Below, one piece after another: positions 1 through 13,799 of a stretch of 64,000 nucleotides of DNA. The translations under genes were made by a program, and so were the position numbers. Position 1 is the first letter of the stretch. The number at the start of each line of letters is the position of its first letter. The DNA is from Puffinus mauretanicus (Eukaryota; Chordata; Aves; Procellariiformes; Procellariidae), in assembly GCA_023333565.1 (NCBI GenBank), contig JAJKFH010003762.1:2232001-2296000 (forward strand). Direction: 5' to 3'. Below the pieces are notes generated by a model. The model was not told the DNA's origin. It did not search any database and saw only the letters and a program-made list of their open reading frames with translations.

Positions 1-3000
1 TAATTTGAGTGGTTACACGCCTGTGGCCATCCTGAGTAAGGTCAAAGAAGAGTTTCACAATACAAACCCAGATGTATTCTTATTTTGGCCAAAAGACAGT
101 GTGAGAGAGGTTGGACAGAAATAAGAAAATTGTATTGTTCATGTAATGTATTGATTAAAATGAGCAGAGCTCATTGATCCCAGGAAAATAATACACCAAT
201 ATCAACTGAATAGCAGGCCGCACCCTGTTAAATGCTAAATGTATACAGGCACCGTGAGCATCCAGGGTAGAAGCAGTACAGCATTCTGCCTGCATGCTCA
301 CAATTAAGGGATTCCGAAACTGGGTGCCACGCTGAGGAAAGAGGGAGTAGTCCCTGATTTGCCAGAACTGTTAGTTCTCTCTCTTTTCCCACAACTGAAA
401 TTCATTAACTCAAATGCTGTAAATGTGAATGCTAACTCCTTGCCCATAGCCACATCCAATAGCACTGTTTTGATAAATAAACAGAAAAAAATTAAACCAG
501 AAATGTACAAATTTGTCACTCTTCCTACAGGGACAGAAAGAATTTGTCTAGAATTGGCCAGTCTGGACTGTTCCAGAACTGCTATTCCAGGGACTTTAAT
601 GTGGGTATTTGGATAATGCATAGCATTAGCATGCATCTTGGAGCAAGGGAATTGGGGACAGGGGGATGGGGAGGGATGTAGAAGAATCCACCTGGAAGTC
701 TGGCCAAGTCAAACATCAAAGTGGAGCACCCTTGTTCAAGACCTTCCCCAGGCTCTTGCTAGACATGGCTATCACTAAGGTGTTGCTTGACTGACACTCT
801 CCCTGAAGGGTAACCGCTCCATCCAGTCCACACTCTTCCCTCCCCTGTTATACTTGGCTATGAAGTGCAATGTTTACCTGGATGCTCTATAAACTTGCAT
901 GGCAACACATGCTTCAGGTTACTCGTGCCTGCATCTGTTTGAAGGATTAGAGAAGGGAAGACAAACATTTCACTCATTCCTTAACAGTCTATCAAGATAA
1001 GACCTAGGGTTCTTTGCCTGTATCAAGTCTTGCTTGTATGCTTTGCATACTATACAGAGTATGTATGTTTTGCTTTGATTCTGAATGGATGATATGTAAA
1101 TACACAAAGAAGTTCCTTTCCCCAGAGTCATTTCAAACTTCTGTTGGCTTCCACGAGGTCAGGAGTTCACCCTGTATCCTTCATTTTGCTGCACAGGAAA
1201 CTTAACAAGAGATGAAATGTACAGATGATTGAATAAACGTTAGCTTTTGTTCCCATCCTACTTATTTCTTCTGTATTAGCTTCTGTATTACTGTTCTTAA
1301 TTCTGGCCTTCTGTGCCACTAACAATTATATTAATTCTGATTCTCTATACCTACAACTTTGTAGGAATGCAGTCATTTTATTATTTACTATACCTCATAA
1401 AAGGTTTTTCAAAATAAATAAAAAATAAAATCCAGATCCTTCAGAGTAAAAACCTATGCAAACGTCAAAACCAGGTATTTTGGTTTGTTGTTATGGTACA
1501 ATTTGAAATCTTTACTGCAAGAGACATTACTCTAGTAAAGGTTGTTGCAATCTTTATTTAGTACGGGAATGTAATGTTTTCCAAACCAGCCATTGTTGAC
1601 ATATTTCTTCAAAATAAAGCGTGGCTTAAGAGTCTGGAGTGAAGAAGCTTCATCTGTTACCCTTTAACAGCAATATAAGAGGAAAAAACAGTTTATGTAT
1701 CCTTTCCATCCTGACAGATGTGACAATAGCTGGAAACACTGTGCCTGCCAAGAGCTTTTATCAAGTATGTTATAACAACTAGTAATAAGTGTAAATAATA
1801 AATGGCTACGATCTTATGGGAAACGGTGGCAATACTAAACAATTTTTGGTGCTTGCTGATGGGAGTCTGCTAGTCTTGGAATTCCCTGGCTTCCCAGTAG
1901 AGTTTTGGCCTGACAATAAACAACAGTTTAATACTTTATCTAATCCCAGCCAGGAGGTAAGTTCAACAGCAAGCTTTTGCAGATGTTCACATCCAATAAT
2001 CTATCCATAATTGATGAAACAGGGAGGTCAGATGTAATGGTTGCTACTATTCCAGCAACAAATAAATGGTTATTGACAAAACAAGGCAGTGTGGCGCTGA
2101 GTGCTGAGCAGTGACAAGCATGAAACAGTGCTGAGACAGAAGTAGTGATGTGAATACAGCCCTTCATCTTGAGAATTCCTCAATGTGATGTGTGGCACGA
2201 GGGCCACTCTGACACATAAGCAGATGGAGGTGACTTGTAAAGGAAAAATGAGATTCCACAAGTACATAAAAGACAAAGGCAGAGGCGGAGAAAGAAACAA
2301 GGAGAAAGGGGTGGACAAGACTGGAAATTTGGGTAAGTGCAATAATGTGAATTGTTCAGAAATGTTTTTGTATAGCAGCACTGTGAGCCAGATGTCTGGA
2401 TTGCTTTTATCACACTGTTGTGTCTACATGAATGTAGCTGGCTGTCAGATTGCTGTAGCCTCCTAAGACATTAATATCATACTATATGCATGTGCATGCT
2501 TAAATGCCCATTACTTCTTAGACAAAGCACCTATGAATATTCTGCTTCATGCTTATTAATATCTTTAGTCCACTCATGAACAGATATTTTTAATTACACA
2601 AAGTTTTCCTAGCTAAAAGCAAACAAACAAACCCTTAAATTTGCATAACACAATGGAAAAAACTGCAGAGATAAACTAGGAAGGTATAAAAAAAATTTAA
2701 GTCAGTTAAAAAACATTCTTTTTCTGCATACCTCTATAGAAGTTAAGAAAAAGTTCTCATTCAGCTGAAAACCTCATATTTTTTAAGTTTTAACCCATGT
2801 AAGAAATGTAGTAAAAGGATTAATATACTGTTTTTATTGACTGAATAAAACTTGAGTCATTTACATGCAAATAGACACTTGAAATCTTTTGCATTCATTT
2901 CAGTGCTAAAAGATAGTATTTTCACAATGTTTACTGTGTAATATTCTAATATGAAAAGCAGCAGAATGAAATGGTGGCCATTATTGCTATATGTAGTCAT

Positions 3001-6000
3001 AAAAAGATTTCAGACAGAAATATTTTAAATATTAATATTACTAAAATCACTTAAAGCACCAAGGAATGTTAAATCGATTTATTTAGAAGTACAATTTATT
3101 TCACACTTTGCTACCAATTCTTTTGATCAGCTCTGAAATAATACATAAGCTGAAAGCAAAACAGCAAAACAAATTGCTTCTAGCAATGAAGCAGCAAGTT
3201 CTAGGTTTTATACTGGCACGCTTCAGTGTTTTAACTTTTCAGGTTATTTATCTATCAGAGGATAAATTTTAAATTCCTTAAGGTCTGATGCCTGAATCAA
3301 GACCTCCTATTCTCCAATCTAGCCATTGATGGTTCTGATCAAGCAAAGCTGTTAAGCATTTGCTTACACCTGAATATATAAGTTGTCCCTTTGAAGTCAA
3401 TGGGAATAACTGAATTGAAATTTAAACACGTATTTAATAAGTAAATTGCTGTAGCTTGAACTATACCAATATGAGAAACCAATCTAATTTTAAAAGCCTT
3501 ACTTTATAGAAATTTTTTTAAAGCCTGTTCATTTGAACTAAGCTATACAAAGGAAAACAAAACCCCACAGATTATGAATATATTTGCATTTAAGAACTGA
3601 AATTCCTGAGTTTGTACAGTGTGGGTACAAATGTTTCATTTCTCAAAAAACATAAAAAGTCTCACTTCCATAAGTATATTATCTAATAGAATTAGAAAAT
3701 TCCTTATACAGTTTTTCAGCCATTTGGTACAGCCCTGAGTATAATATGTGCAGTTTCACTAATGGACATACTACTGACAGTTCTTAAGATCTCTCATGCT
3801 ATTGTTTCTCAGATAATACAAGCTACAAACTAAGACATGCTGTAAATCTTTCCCTCAATTATATACAGCATTTAGGTTCCAAGGTTTAGCACACCTAAGC
3901 TAGAAATCCAATATAGTCTAAAGTCCATAAAGTAAATAACCTCTATAACATACAGTTGTACTGCTTTGTCTTTTTTGTTCCTAGCCTGTGGGAATGAAAT
4001 GAGTGGAAACTTGTATATCAGCAGTTATTTAAAAAAAAAAAAAGGTATATTTTATTAGCTACTCTAAAAAAAGTTTCAATACAGTAAGTAGAAAATGTCT
4101 ACCTAAATCACATCTTTTAACTGACAGAAGACAGTTATTAGAGTTTTAGAAACTTCAGTCAGGGCAGGTGGACTAATTGTAACCTTATATCCCATAAAAC
4201 AGACACTGTATAGCTGTGGTCACAATCTGGCTCCTACCTTGCCTGGGAAAGTATAAGGAAGAGCCATCTCCACTGGCTGTACCTAGCAGAGAATACGCAG
4301 AGAATAGCAGAGGTTGTTCCATCAGCTATATCAAACAGGTAGGACCAGAGCGAAGACTCTATGATTGCCAACTGCTCTGCCCTCCACGCCTTGGTGAAAA
4401 ATAGACGGAAAAATATTTTTATTCTCTTTCAGAGCAGTTTAAAGAGTTTTTATGGCTTCGTCCTCAATGTTTCAACACATTAGAGGTAAGCAAGCCTCCA
4501 GTAAGGGACAATTTGCTTCTTTTGAGTTCAAACATAAGAACTAGCAACAATTTCATGGAAATGATTCAGAGTCATACAAAGGTTCTCTTGATCTTAGGAT
4601 ATCTCTTGTAATTATTAATGCAGAAGCATGTAAATATTCTCATTAATGTTGCACTGCAGCCCCCTCCAGTTCTTTTGCAAACTCATACAGAGAGAGTGTG
4701 TCTGTGCACAAGTGCATGTGTGTATAAGGTAATAATAAAACTTGTCTTTTTGTAATAGATATCCTGAGTCAAAACCCTACAAAAATAGAGTTTGAAGTTT
4801 GGGAAACCACATTTGATATGTTAAATGGCATGACTTCTAAATTCAGGATGTTTAATATATATATTTTAAGTAAGGCTACATAAACCTTATAAATATATAT
4901 AAACCCAGAAACTTTCATACTATTTGGGAATTAAAAACAAACATGCAAACAAACAATGTCCTCCACGCATAGCCCCCTAAATTGGGGTTTTAAACTTTTT
5001 GTCACCAACTTGTATTCAGAGAACACCAATGGTCAAATAGTCCTAAAATTCTGAAAAGGTGCTGCAGATTTATCTAATGGAACATGCAGACAAATCTGCA
5101 TCTCACTGCAGTTGTCTTGCCCTTTTGGGATGTATGAATGATTAAATCTAGAATTGTAATGGATGAGATGAAACTCCACCCATTTATGGTGTTTTGGTAG
5201 CCAGTCTTATGGAACATAAGACTCCTGAAGAGTAAGGTTGATATCAACAAGTTACTAGTGCATTTATTTTCATTGTTGCTATGGGAAAACATGGAAATCT
5301 GATAATCTGATTTGCTTGTCGTCAAGTAATAGATTTTTTACATATTTAATATTTTTTGTTTCTTATGCTCTATAATTTTTGTATAACTTGACTACTGTAA
5401 TTCTGCAGCAGCACTGCATTTAAGACTGTTTTCTTACAAAGGGTATTCTTGTGGTACATTTATCTTGACAAAAATTCGGTTTACTGAGGGGCATTATTTT
5501 GATGCCATTAACCAAGCAAAATGCAATGTGAACCACAGACTCAAAAGGAAAATGATACCATGTTCCAAGGAAATTGTAGTGGGCACCATATCACCAAAGT
5601 GCAAATCTGTGTGGTATATAGAAAAATACTGAAGGAAAATAGTGCCATTACATTTCAGGACTACTCAGAAACAGAAAAGCTGTTTTTTTTCCAGGTTTTC
5701 AAGAAACTGGCTAAGATAGGAAAATAATTATCTAAATTAAACCAACAGAAGAAATCCTTCCTTCACTAAGAGACTCTTAACTTTCATATCCAAATAAAAA
5801 GTTAGATCTTTCTTTCATTTCAAGAATTAAGTGCTAAATTAACAACAAAAAATTAATTGAATGATCAGACATTCACCTCTTTCCTTAAGTTTCAGGTCTT
5901 CTTTAAGATTCTCAACACAAATAATTTCTAATTTCTTAATTCCATCAGTATTTGAGTCAGTATATTTTGTCAGGGCAAAGTTTGCTATCAGTACTAATTG

Positions 6001-9000
6001 TTCTCACATAATTTTGTTCGTACTATCTTCACCAATGCCTAGCAGCAGTGAGACCTTTCAGAAACATGAAATTTAATCAGTTTCAGAATTGGCTCACTAA
6101 TTCTAGACCTTCAAGAAGAGTGTGTCTTATGTACAGATGTCTCTGTACATAATCCATTGTCAGTGTCAAGGTCAATCAGAAGTGCCTACTTTCAAAGATG
6201 ACTCAGAGTTTTGTCTGGTTTTTTATTCCTCAGATATGAAAAATGCAAAATTTCTATATGAGTACAGTTTTAAGAACAATTTAAAAATTGCTTCAATGAA
6301 AGTGAAGCCTCTAGGAATGATGAGACCTTTTCTTAAACTGGTATGCTAAAATGTTTTTTCAAGCATATGACGCCATTTGCTAAGCTGAAAATGTTACACT
6401 TCATTACTAATGGCTAAATATCACTTATAGATGAATAAAGGACAATCTGGCTGATTTAAAAGAAGGAAGTTTGAAATAATTTCCATTGAATAGTATCTTT
6501 TGATGTGTTTTGTGAGTCTCCATTTAAGTGTTTCTTTTTGTAGTAACAGTAATGAAAGCTTAAACCTAAACTCAGTGGTCTACCCAGACACTATTGGCAG
6601 AAAAGTGTCTTGAAGTTTAGCCTTCTAGCAAAGCACTAGAGTAGTAAGCAAATCTCAAAGGAATGATGCTCATGCTTCTCAACTACGTTTCACAATATTT
6701 GGGAGAAAAGTGGATAACGTTCAGTCTACCTTTTGGAGTTCTTTTACTTTCTAAGATCCTCCTTGATTCATCAAATTCATACATACATGTAGGCATAATC
6801 TATATAATTAGATATAATAGATATAATTAGATAAAATATACCGTGCATACTAACTTCAGAATATCTGCATCCCAGATACATTTACTTATATTCTCTCTAG
6901 CTGCATGAATTGAGGCAAAATTTTCAGTTGTTTTCACGAAGACTTTTTCAGAAATTAACTTTATGGTTATAAATCACCTCTGATTACTTTAATAGGGTCA
7001 TTTCAAATGTGAAGATGTCTTTGTAAGTTCATAAATTTTCTTGATAATTTTATGCCTGTGGCTTGTATATCGTAATTCTGACAATTCATGCACATAGCAT
7101 TATGTCATAAATTACCATATTTATTTTGGCATGAGTCTCAGTACTCATGAACACTGCCTCTATTATTTAAATACGTAACATATCTGAAACACAGGATTCA
7201 ATATCCAAAATAAAGGAACATTTAGAAAAAAATTAATGCTCAGACAAGGGGTGAGGACTGGAATTTTCCTGATGATTTGGGATGCAAGTCTAACTGAAAG
7301 AGAAAAAACCCTTGATGCCCAACTCTTTGAAACATTCTTGAAAGCCCAGTTTAAAAAAAGATTCCCACATCAAGCATTAGATTATAATACCTTATGCAAG
7401 ATTTCTAATGATACAGAAGTGTTTCACTTAATACTTCGCTTGTTATGCAAGTCTGAAGAAAAACAAGTAAACAGTAACTTTTACTTTAAAATTAGCCTAG
7501 ATAGAGAACTCTCCTCGACAAAATCTATAATGTTTAGGATAAAATCTATATAATGTGAACTATTAATATTTTGTGTCATATTTTGTGGAAAAGCCATTAG
7601 GCTTGATTATAAACCAGATGATATGAAAAATATTATGAACATACCACACTGCTATTGAACATAATTAGTTCTCAGGCTTTTAAACTTGCACACACTTATG
7701 TTTTTACATCTGAGTAGGTCCACTGAAATCAATCATATATATCAAATAAAATTAAATCAATTTATACAGATTATACACCAAATCAAATCATGTTAGATTA
7801 TACACCTAGTGCCTAGCAAATAAAAAACCTTCTCCAACAAAACTAGCCCATTTGGTACAAAGTGACTGCATATTTTTGATATAATAGGCTGCAGCTTAAT
7901 CATTTCAACCTTTAATTACTGCATCAGATAATGAATATTTTGAACATATGCTTCTCCACCCTGCTAGAAGACATGAATGAAAGAGAAAGAAGTTTATATG
8001 CATGCTACCGTGTGTGCATGTTGGGGGAGGGAGTAGCACACTGAACAGCAAAAGGAACCAAGTGGCAACAATTGGAGGAAATGGTATCTGTAACAGCTGC
8101 TCCTTTCAGATTCCCCTAGAAGGAGACTGCCTGAGGTGGACCACAGCACAAAAGGATAAAGAAGATGAAAACCGATGCAAAGCAGGAAAATAACTGCCGA
8201 GACCCCTGAGTCTACACCCGAATAGTCCCAAGCTGTGTGGCAAGACCTCTTTAGCATGCTACAGAAGCTGGTGATGAACTACATATTACCATGAGGCAAA
8301 CTGGCTCCTAGCAGTATTGTCTGCGTGTTATGTGTAATGATAACCAGTAGTCCTCTGGGAACAGGATGCAATGATTTCATCTCCGTAAGCATCTGAGCTC
8401 CCCTTGGATACAGAGACCATTAAACTGAGAACAGAAGGGTAAATTTTAGGCAATGATTTCTAATTGGAAAGTGAAGACAACTTGTGCTCAACAGTACTGT
8501 CAACCACTGATATTTTACTGCTGACTATATTGATCACTGTTGAGGACAAAAGGAACTAAAATTTTACCCCTTTTTCTTAGTCCCATAACACATACTATGT
8601 TTTCTGAATGAAAGTACTTCATAGGTTCCTTATGTAATATTATTGGAAATGCCATTATATTATAATATTATATTATTTATACTGAAAAGTATTGGTATTT
8701 TCATTACTGTTAAAATAACCTTTTATACTCTTAACATAATGTATCATTGATGTTTTGTACTACAGAGACTTTCTTTACCTTTTGACAAAAGATGCACATT
8801 GCTCTCCTTACCTGTCAGGTGTTTTTGTATGACTAAAAACAATAGGCACAACCTATTATGTATATATTTTAAATTAACAGTAGTACATTACAAAATTCAA
8901 GGTTTCAGAATCTTCCTTAGAAAAATAATAATTCTGCATGTGAAAAAAGAAATGGAACTTCCAAATGAGTGCTGTAACTTTTTGGCAGGAGCTATGGGGG

Positions 9001-10597
9001 AGCAATGAAGGGAAAGGAGTAGCTATAAAATGTAAGCAAAATGGATCCTGAGGAAACAATGCCAGGACATCTAATATTTTTGACATTTTCAAGAGTAGTT
9101 TGATCCTTTGTATATCACGGAGACTGTGCAGTCTTGTTCATTAATTAATTTCTTCTGTGACAGAGAGATCAAATATGCATGCAGGCTTCTTTATTTAGCA
9201 CATTTGTTTATCTTGCTGCTCTTCATCATTCACAAAGCTTATCGTGACCCTCAGAAAAGTTGATCAGGTAAGAATGCTGACACACTTGTCAGTCAAAAAA
9301 CAATGCAGATAGATAAACTTCAGTACAAAAAATTCTAGTCTAATCTGTCATACCGTATTCTTGGAAGAGATCAAATATCCTTTTCTCATTGCTGTTACAA
9401 CTATTAGATATAACTTTATAAAATTATATGTAGCTTTTTAATTTTGAAATATTTTCACATTCAGCTACAGACTTTGACTGCAACTGATGTGAGAACAGGC
9501 TCCCACTTTCCAGCATTCAGTTGATTTATACAGAAGATAGGCCTATCAGCATTGAAGAATTATGTATAAAGATGGTCAATAACTTTTGGAAAAATCGTAT
9601 CACAAATCATTAAAAGCACGTAAGAGAATATTTCAAGACAGAAATCTAGAACCCTTCCTACACTGCAGAAGCCAAGCAAGCAATAACCCGTGCTGAATTC
9701 ACTCTGTGACTTCTATTGGTCTATTTCTGAAAAAAATAAACCACCACAACAAATAACTACAAAGAATGATCTCTATAAATCATGTTCATTAATAAAATAC
9801 CAAATCACTGCAGTTAAAGGAACAAACAGAAATAGAAATAGTAAATATCCAGCTAATTATTCTCAAATATTCAATAAATTAATTTTCCACACAACATTTT
9901 TAAGAGGATCATGGAGGACTGTGACTTCTCTGATAACTGGCACAGACAAATCAAGTTGGTGCTTATCTTTCCTCTCACACTGACCTATTATAAACTAGAG
10001 GAACCCTCCTTCCAGACTAGAATTCCACATGTAGCATTCTATTGTCTTAGAATTATTATGTATGTGAGGCTCAAGGGGAACACGAGAAGAGGAGCTTGAA
10101 CTCAAGTATCAACAGAAGGGATTGCATCAGCACTACAGCTTTTCATTCCAAAAGCAATTCACATTTCTTCTGAGTTCCTGATGTTCTGAAAAGCTAAACA
10201 TGCGAACTGATATATTTTTAATTGTTGCTCTCAAATATGCTGTATCAAACTAGTTTGCAAAACTGGTGTTTTATACAAAAACCTAACTAAATAAAAGCTC
10301 TTTTATATATGTATGAATACAGGAGAAGGAAAGCTAGTCACATATAACCTGAATTGTCAAATTATATTATTTCTACAGATACAAGCATGGAAACCTGGAC
10401 TCCATCAGTTATGGAATTTATTGGAACCATAATTGCTTAAGCCACATGGATTCCTGTCTACAGAACTAGATACAGTTAGAAAAGGTCCGTGAGCCCAGTC
10501 TCTCCAATTGTTTTCCACTCTCCAAAGTGCCTAAGAAGATGCCAAGGAGACAGAGAAAGGCATTGGGAAAGCTAAAGCAACTTTAAAATAAACTTAC
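1..10597. other. Intron or 3' side of TTC29: no exon recognised
   Basis: AT-rich sequence. I looked on the minus strand for the remaining TTC29 residues (patterns such as GR-YEAIAK, EAI-YL-KF, DIYNEKG and DETKVHYG) and found no convincing match, so the next exon is probably beyond base 1. A few open frames up to about 110 codons exist on both strands (304-636 minus, 7236-7553 plus), but they lack recognisable domains, codon signature or supporting splice structure. The stretch contains degenerate ancient repeat relics (3350-3450, 7700-7740), an ATAATTAGAT-like repeat (6799-6835), a 12-bp direct repeat (7768-7779 and 7795-7806) and an AT-only patch (8651-8690). Confidence 0.6.
3350..3450 (+). 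repeat. Ancient amniote interspersed-repeat relic with a GAAGTCAATGGGAAT core
   Basis: The core GTCCCTTTGAAGTCAATGGG, followed by a degenerate ACTGAATTG...AAACACGTATTTAA block, resembles an old repeat common in reptile and bird genomes. In that repeat a phrase like CCCATTGAAGTCAATGGGA precedes a CACGTGCTTAAAGTTAAGCACGTG-like part. I do not know the exact family name (CR1/L3-type LINE or an old SINE). The assignment rests on memory of the pattern; a repeat-library comparison would settle it. Confidence 0.5.
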
Positions 10598-10683
10598 TGA
10601 TAATGCTGTCTGTTGTTCTCCAGCAAAATGATATGCTAAACTTAAGCAATATGCAGCTTCTCCTTCCATCTTCCTATCTCCTC
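10598..10683 (-). CDS. TTC29: TTC29 coding exon 6 (residues 267-295)
   Basis: A short exon (86 bp) with no qualifying ORF of its own, found by searching for the continuation of the protein. The acceptor is CCTTTCTTTAG|GA and the donor ATTATCA|GTAAGT. Joined to the last G of exon 5 it reads Gly267 and then GDRKMEGEAAYCLSLAYHFA followed by GEQQTALS. From memory, human TTC29 has SDKKMEAEASYYLGLAHLAAEEYETALT here, so length and pattern agree. This is the first half of another TPR, with the usual Gly at TPR position 8 replaced by Ser281. The exon ends in phase 0. A shifted acceptor three bases downstream is possible but would shorten the match by one residue. Confidence 0.92.
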
Positions 10684-12507
10684 CTAAAGAAAGGATTAAA
10701 GTTACAGTTACCAGTGTAATCTGAACAAAATTACATTAGTAGAGACAGTTCTTGCAGGTTCTCAAATAACATACAGACGTTTAAATACTGTAGTAAGTTT
10801 TTGCTTCTCCTTACCCTTGCCATTTATCTCTTTCCAAAAATATATAGTGGTAATTAAAAACAGAGGCTATGGATTTAAGCAAAGATTAACAAGAAAGTTC
10901 AACAAAGCCAGAGAAAATATCTTCCAGTAAGTAATGCAACACAATCAGTTTAACATGCTGTAATATTCTCTGTCCTGAATTGTTTAATAATACTCACAGT
11001 GTCTTCACATTAGAAAATCATAATAGTCTCTCTATATATATTCATATATAAAATAAAAGTAGCTACAAATATATAATACACCCTAATATATAAACACAAA
11101 ATATGTTGACCTCTACACTTTGCTAATGTGAATCTTAGTGATACACCAAGAGAGAACTATCAGTAGACCAGGTTCATATTTCTTATTCTCATGGCTGTTT
11201 TGCAACTACTGTAGGCTAGAATAGCTAAAAAAAGGGATAACTTATACTTGCAAGCAGTAGTCATAGAAAATTCTGGACAGGCGGTTGTGACCTGAGGTGC
11301 ATCACACTTTTCCACGCCAGGTTTTATTTTACTAATACTGACCTAACAAACACTGCTTGCTGGTCTTTTTATATTGCTCCCTCAATTGAAAATCATTCAT
11401 TCAATACTGAAATTTATATAAATTAATTACATAAATGCTTACTGTGTCACACTATATTAAAAAATTTTCCTCCAGAACATGAGTATCCATAAAAAAAATT
11501 GTAGATGAAATTATATTAAAAATAGCCAAAATTCCAGTCTTTCTGTTGCTCAATATCCATCTGCTCAAACACAATAAAGAGTGGAAAATCAACCTGAAGC
11601 ATAACTGCATATCAAGATATTTTGTAAAATGCATAAATAAATATAGTTGCAAGGAAAAAGGAGATTATCTATTTACAATTGTCAGGCTAATAAATTCTTT
11701 ATGTCCAAACACACAGAAGACTACATCTAGTTCTGGAACTCTCTAAATGTTATAATTGCTGAGGCCATAACAATGCTCTATCTATAGCATTTAATACATT
11801 ACATAAAATTATGAAAAACTTGTAACCCAAAAACCTGCTGGTCTTTTCCAATATTCAGTATCCCGTAAAAGACTTAATGAGACAAAAGGATACAGAAATA
11901 CAGTTTCACAGAGGAATAATAAGTGAAAAGTTGCTAGGGATATAAAAAACTTCCTTCCTCACTTAAGAACAGTCTGAGAGTCTGAAGTGGGTAATATCTA
12001 ATCCTAATTCATAAAATACACAAACATAGATGATGGTCCAGAAGGACCGAATGGATATTACAGCATATATACTATACTGGCAGCTAGAGCCAGTATGGGT
12101 TTAACTAAATTGTTAAATATGGGCTTCATAGACAGAGGCTATGGTTCTGGAATGGGGACTGGAGAACTCGTCTGAAAGGAACTTCTAAAGCTTAAACTTA
12201 AAGAGAACAATGGCAAGTATACTATGCATAGTGATATTTACTACATGTCTCAGGAAGCCATGGAAAGTGATTGATTTGAAGTAAGGGCACTGGAACATCT
12301 GCCTGGTCAAAGTAAGTTTTGGAAAGGCATCAGATCCATTTTGACAATCTCTTCATTCCCAGCAGTTTTCACTAGCAATAGGAAGAAGTTGATGAGAAAC
12401 TTCATCAGCAGTCCTTCCAGTTACTACAGTAAATATTAGTAGCACCAGTTTAATGTAGCTGTGACTTAAGCGTGTATTATAGACAACAGCTGCAGAAAAA
12501 GCTAAAA

Positions 12508-12580
12508 GCTTGTATTTGATCAACAGATGCACCTGGAAAAGATGGAGAAGTTTTTGGGTAAACATGTCCTTCTTCAGCTG
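12508..12580 (-). repeat. Probable old interspersed-repeat relic
   Basis: Read on the minus strand, this starts CAGCTGAAGAAGGACATG, continues through ACCCAAAAACTTCTCC, and ends near ATCTGTTGATCAAATACAAG. This resembles a widespread vertebrate repeat of the form CTGAAGAAGG...GCCCGAAAGCTTG...ATCTGTTGGTC-AATAAA. The 87-codon open frame covering 12353-12616 is therefore likely fortuitous. The family is not named with certainty. Confidence 0.4.
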
Positions 12581-13477
12581 ATGAATTGTATTGGCATTCT
12601 CAGTACTTGGGTACATACTCCCAAGATAAAAGATCTAAACAGACAACTCACAAAACTGTTCTACTAATGTAAATTGCAGATAAAACCAAAATAGGTTATT
12701 TAGTGGTTTAATTAAAAGAAAAAAATTAGCCAAATACAATCATATACTCTCACAAATTAAACATTTGGAATGGAAAGAATTGAATTCTTGCCCCCAAAGT
12801 CCTGTTTGGTTTAATCCCCAAAAACTTACCACATAAAAGCATTCAGATTTCAAATGGTGTTTTAAAATATTATTCTTCATGAGATAAGGCAAGATGAGAA
12901 ATTTTGGTTCTTTAGAATTAATATAATCAAAGACAATATAATAAAAAACCTGAAATAGAAATAATTCAGTGGCACTTTTAAAAATAATAAATGGCAAAGT
13001 TCACATGGGCTTAGATGCCTGAAAGCTTGTTCTTTTTTTCCAAGAGTATCTGCTGGTCTGATAAAGGTATTTCTTTTTAGGAACTTGCCTTGGCTTCACT
13101 GAATACATTTTATACTTTTCTATAGATTGTTGTATTATACTATCTACTTGTATAGTCATATATTTATTTGTGGCAAAACTTATTTTAAAATTTGGAAAAT
13201 ATTTTCAATTTTTTTGCCATTTTTGATAGTTTAATTCTATCTATCCCAACTACTACTCAAAGACTGGCTAACAGATTAACATTGGGCATACATTATTAAA
13301 TTTAAAAACCTAATGTATCTGGTGATAAATATTGAATTAATATTATATATTAATTGTATGTGCAATTCATATGCAAAATATGCCCCTTAAGGAATACCGT
13401 GAAAGGCTCTTGAATTGCTGTGCATGGAAGAAGATGATTATTTGAGACCTTCTATCCTACTTCTGAGAGGCACTCCA

Positions 13478-13503
13478 ATAATCATCTAGGATAATCATCT
13501 AGG
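13478..13503. repeat. Perfect 13-bp tandem duplication
   Basis: ATAATCATCTAGG occurs twice back to back (13478-13490 and 13491-13503) without a mismatch. It lies about 300 bp before the CR1 fragment and is probably a small slippage duplication. Confidence 0.9.
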
Positions 13504-13799
13504 AAAAGTAAGTCTGTAGAAGTGGGCATTTAACAGCATCTTTTGAGAAACAAGCATTATTAAGATTTCTGAAAAATCTGGAAAATTATGTGTATTTTCA
13601 TAAAGTCAACTTGTAAGATTTGCCTTCCCTTTTCTTTTCCCTCCCACGTGTAAGAAACGCTCCAGAGCATGGTATTTCTAGCTGATCAACATCTCACATT
13701 ATATATAACATTCAAATGCTATTCTAATTTCTGCCAATTTTAAACCTATCCACACATGGACAAAGCTTCATATAGCCATTAACTAGAACAAGAAGGCAA

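Noticed and set aside
304..636. Overlapping frames on both strands (110 and 85 codons)
   Set aside because: No recognisable domain, no splice structure, and both strands are open, as happens by chance.
7236..7553. 105-codon plus-strand frame
   Set aside because: Composition is that of AT-rich noise; no homologue recognised and no supporting signals.
12353..12616. 87-codon minus-strand frame considered as a TTC29 exon or pseudogene
   Set aside because: It does not match TTC29, and part of it resembles an old interspersed repeat.
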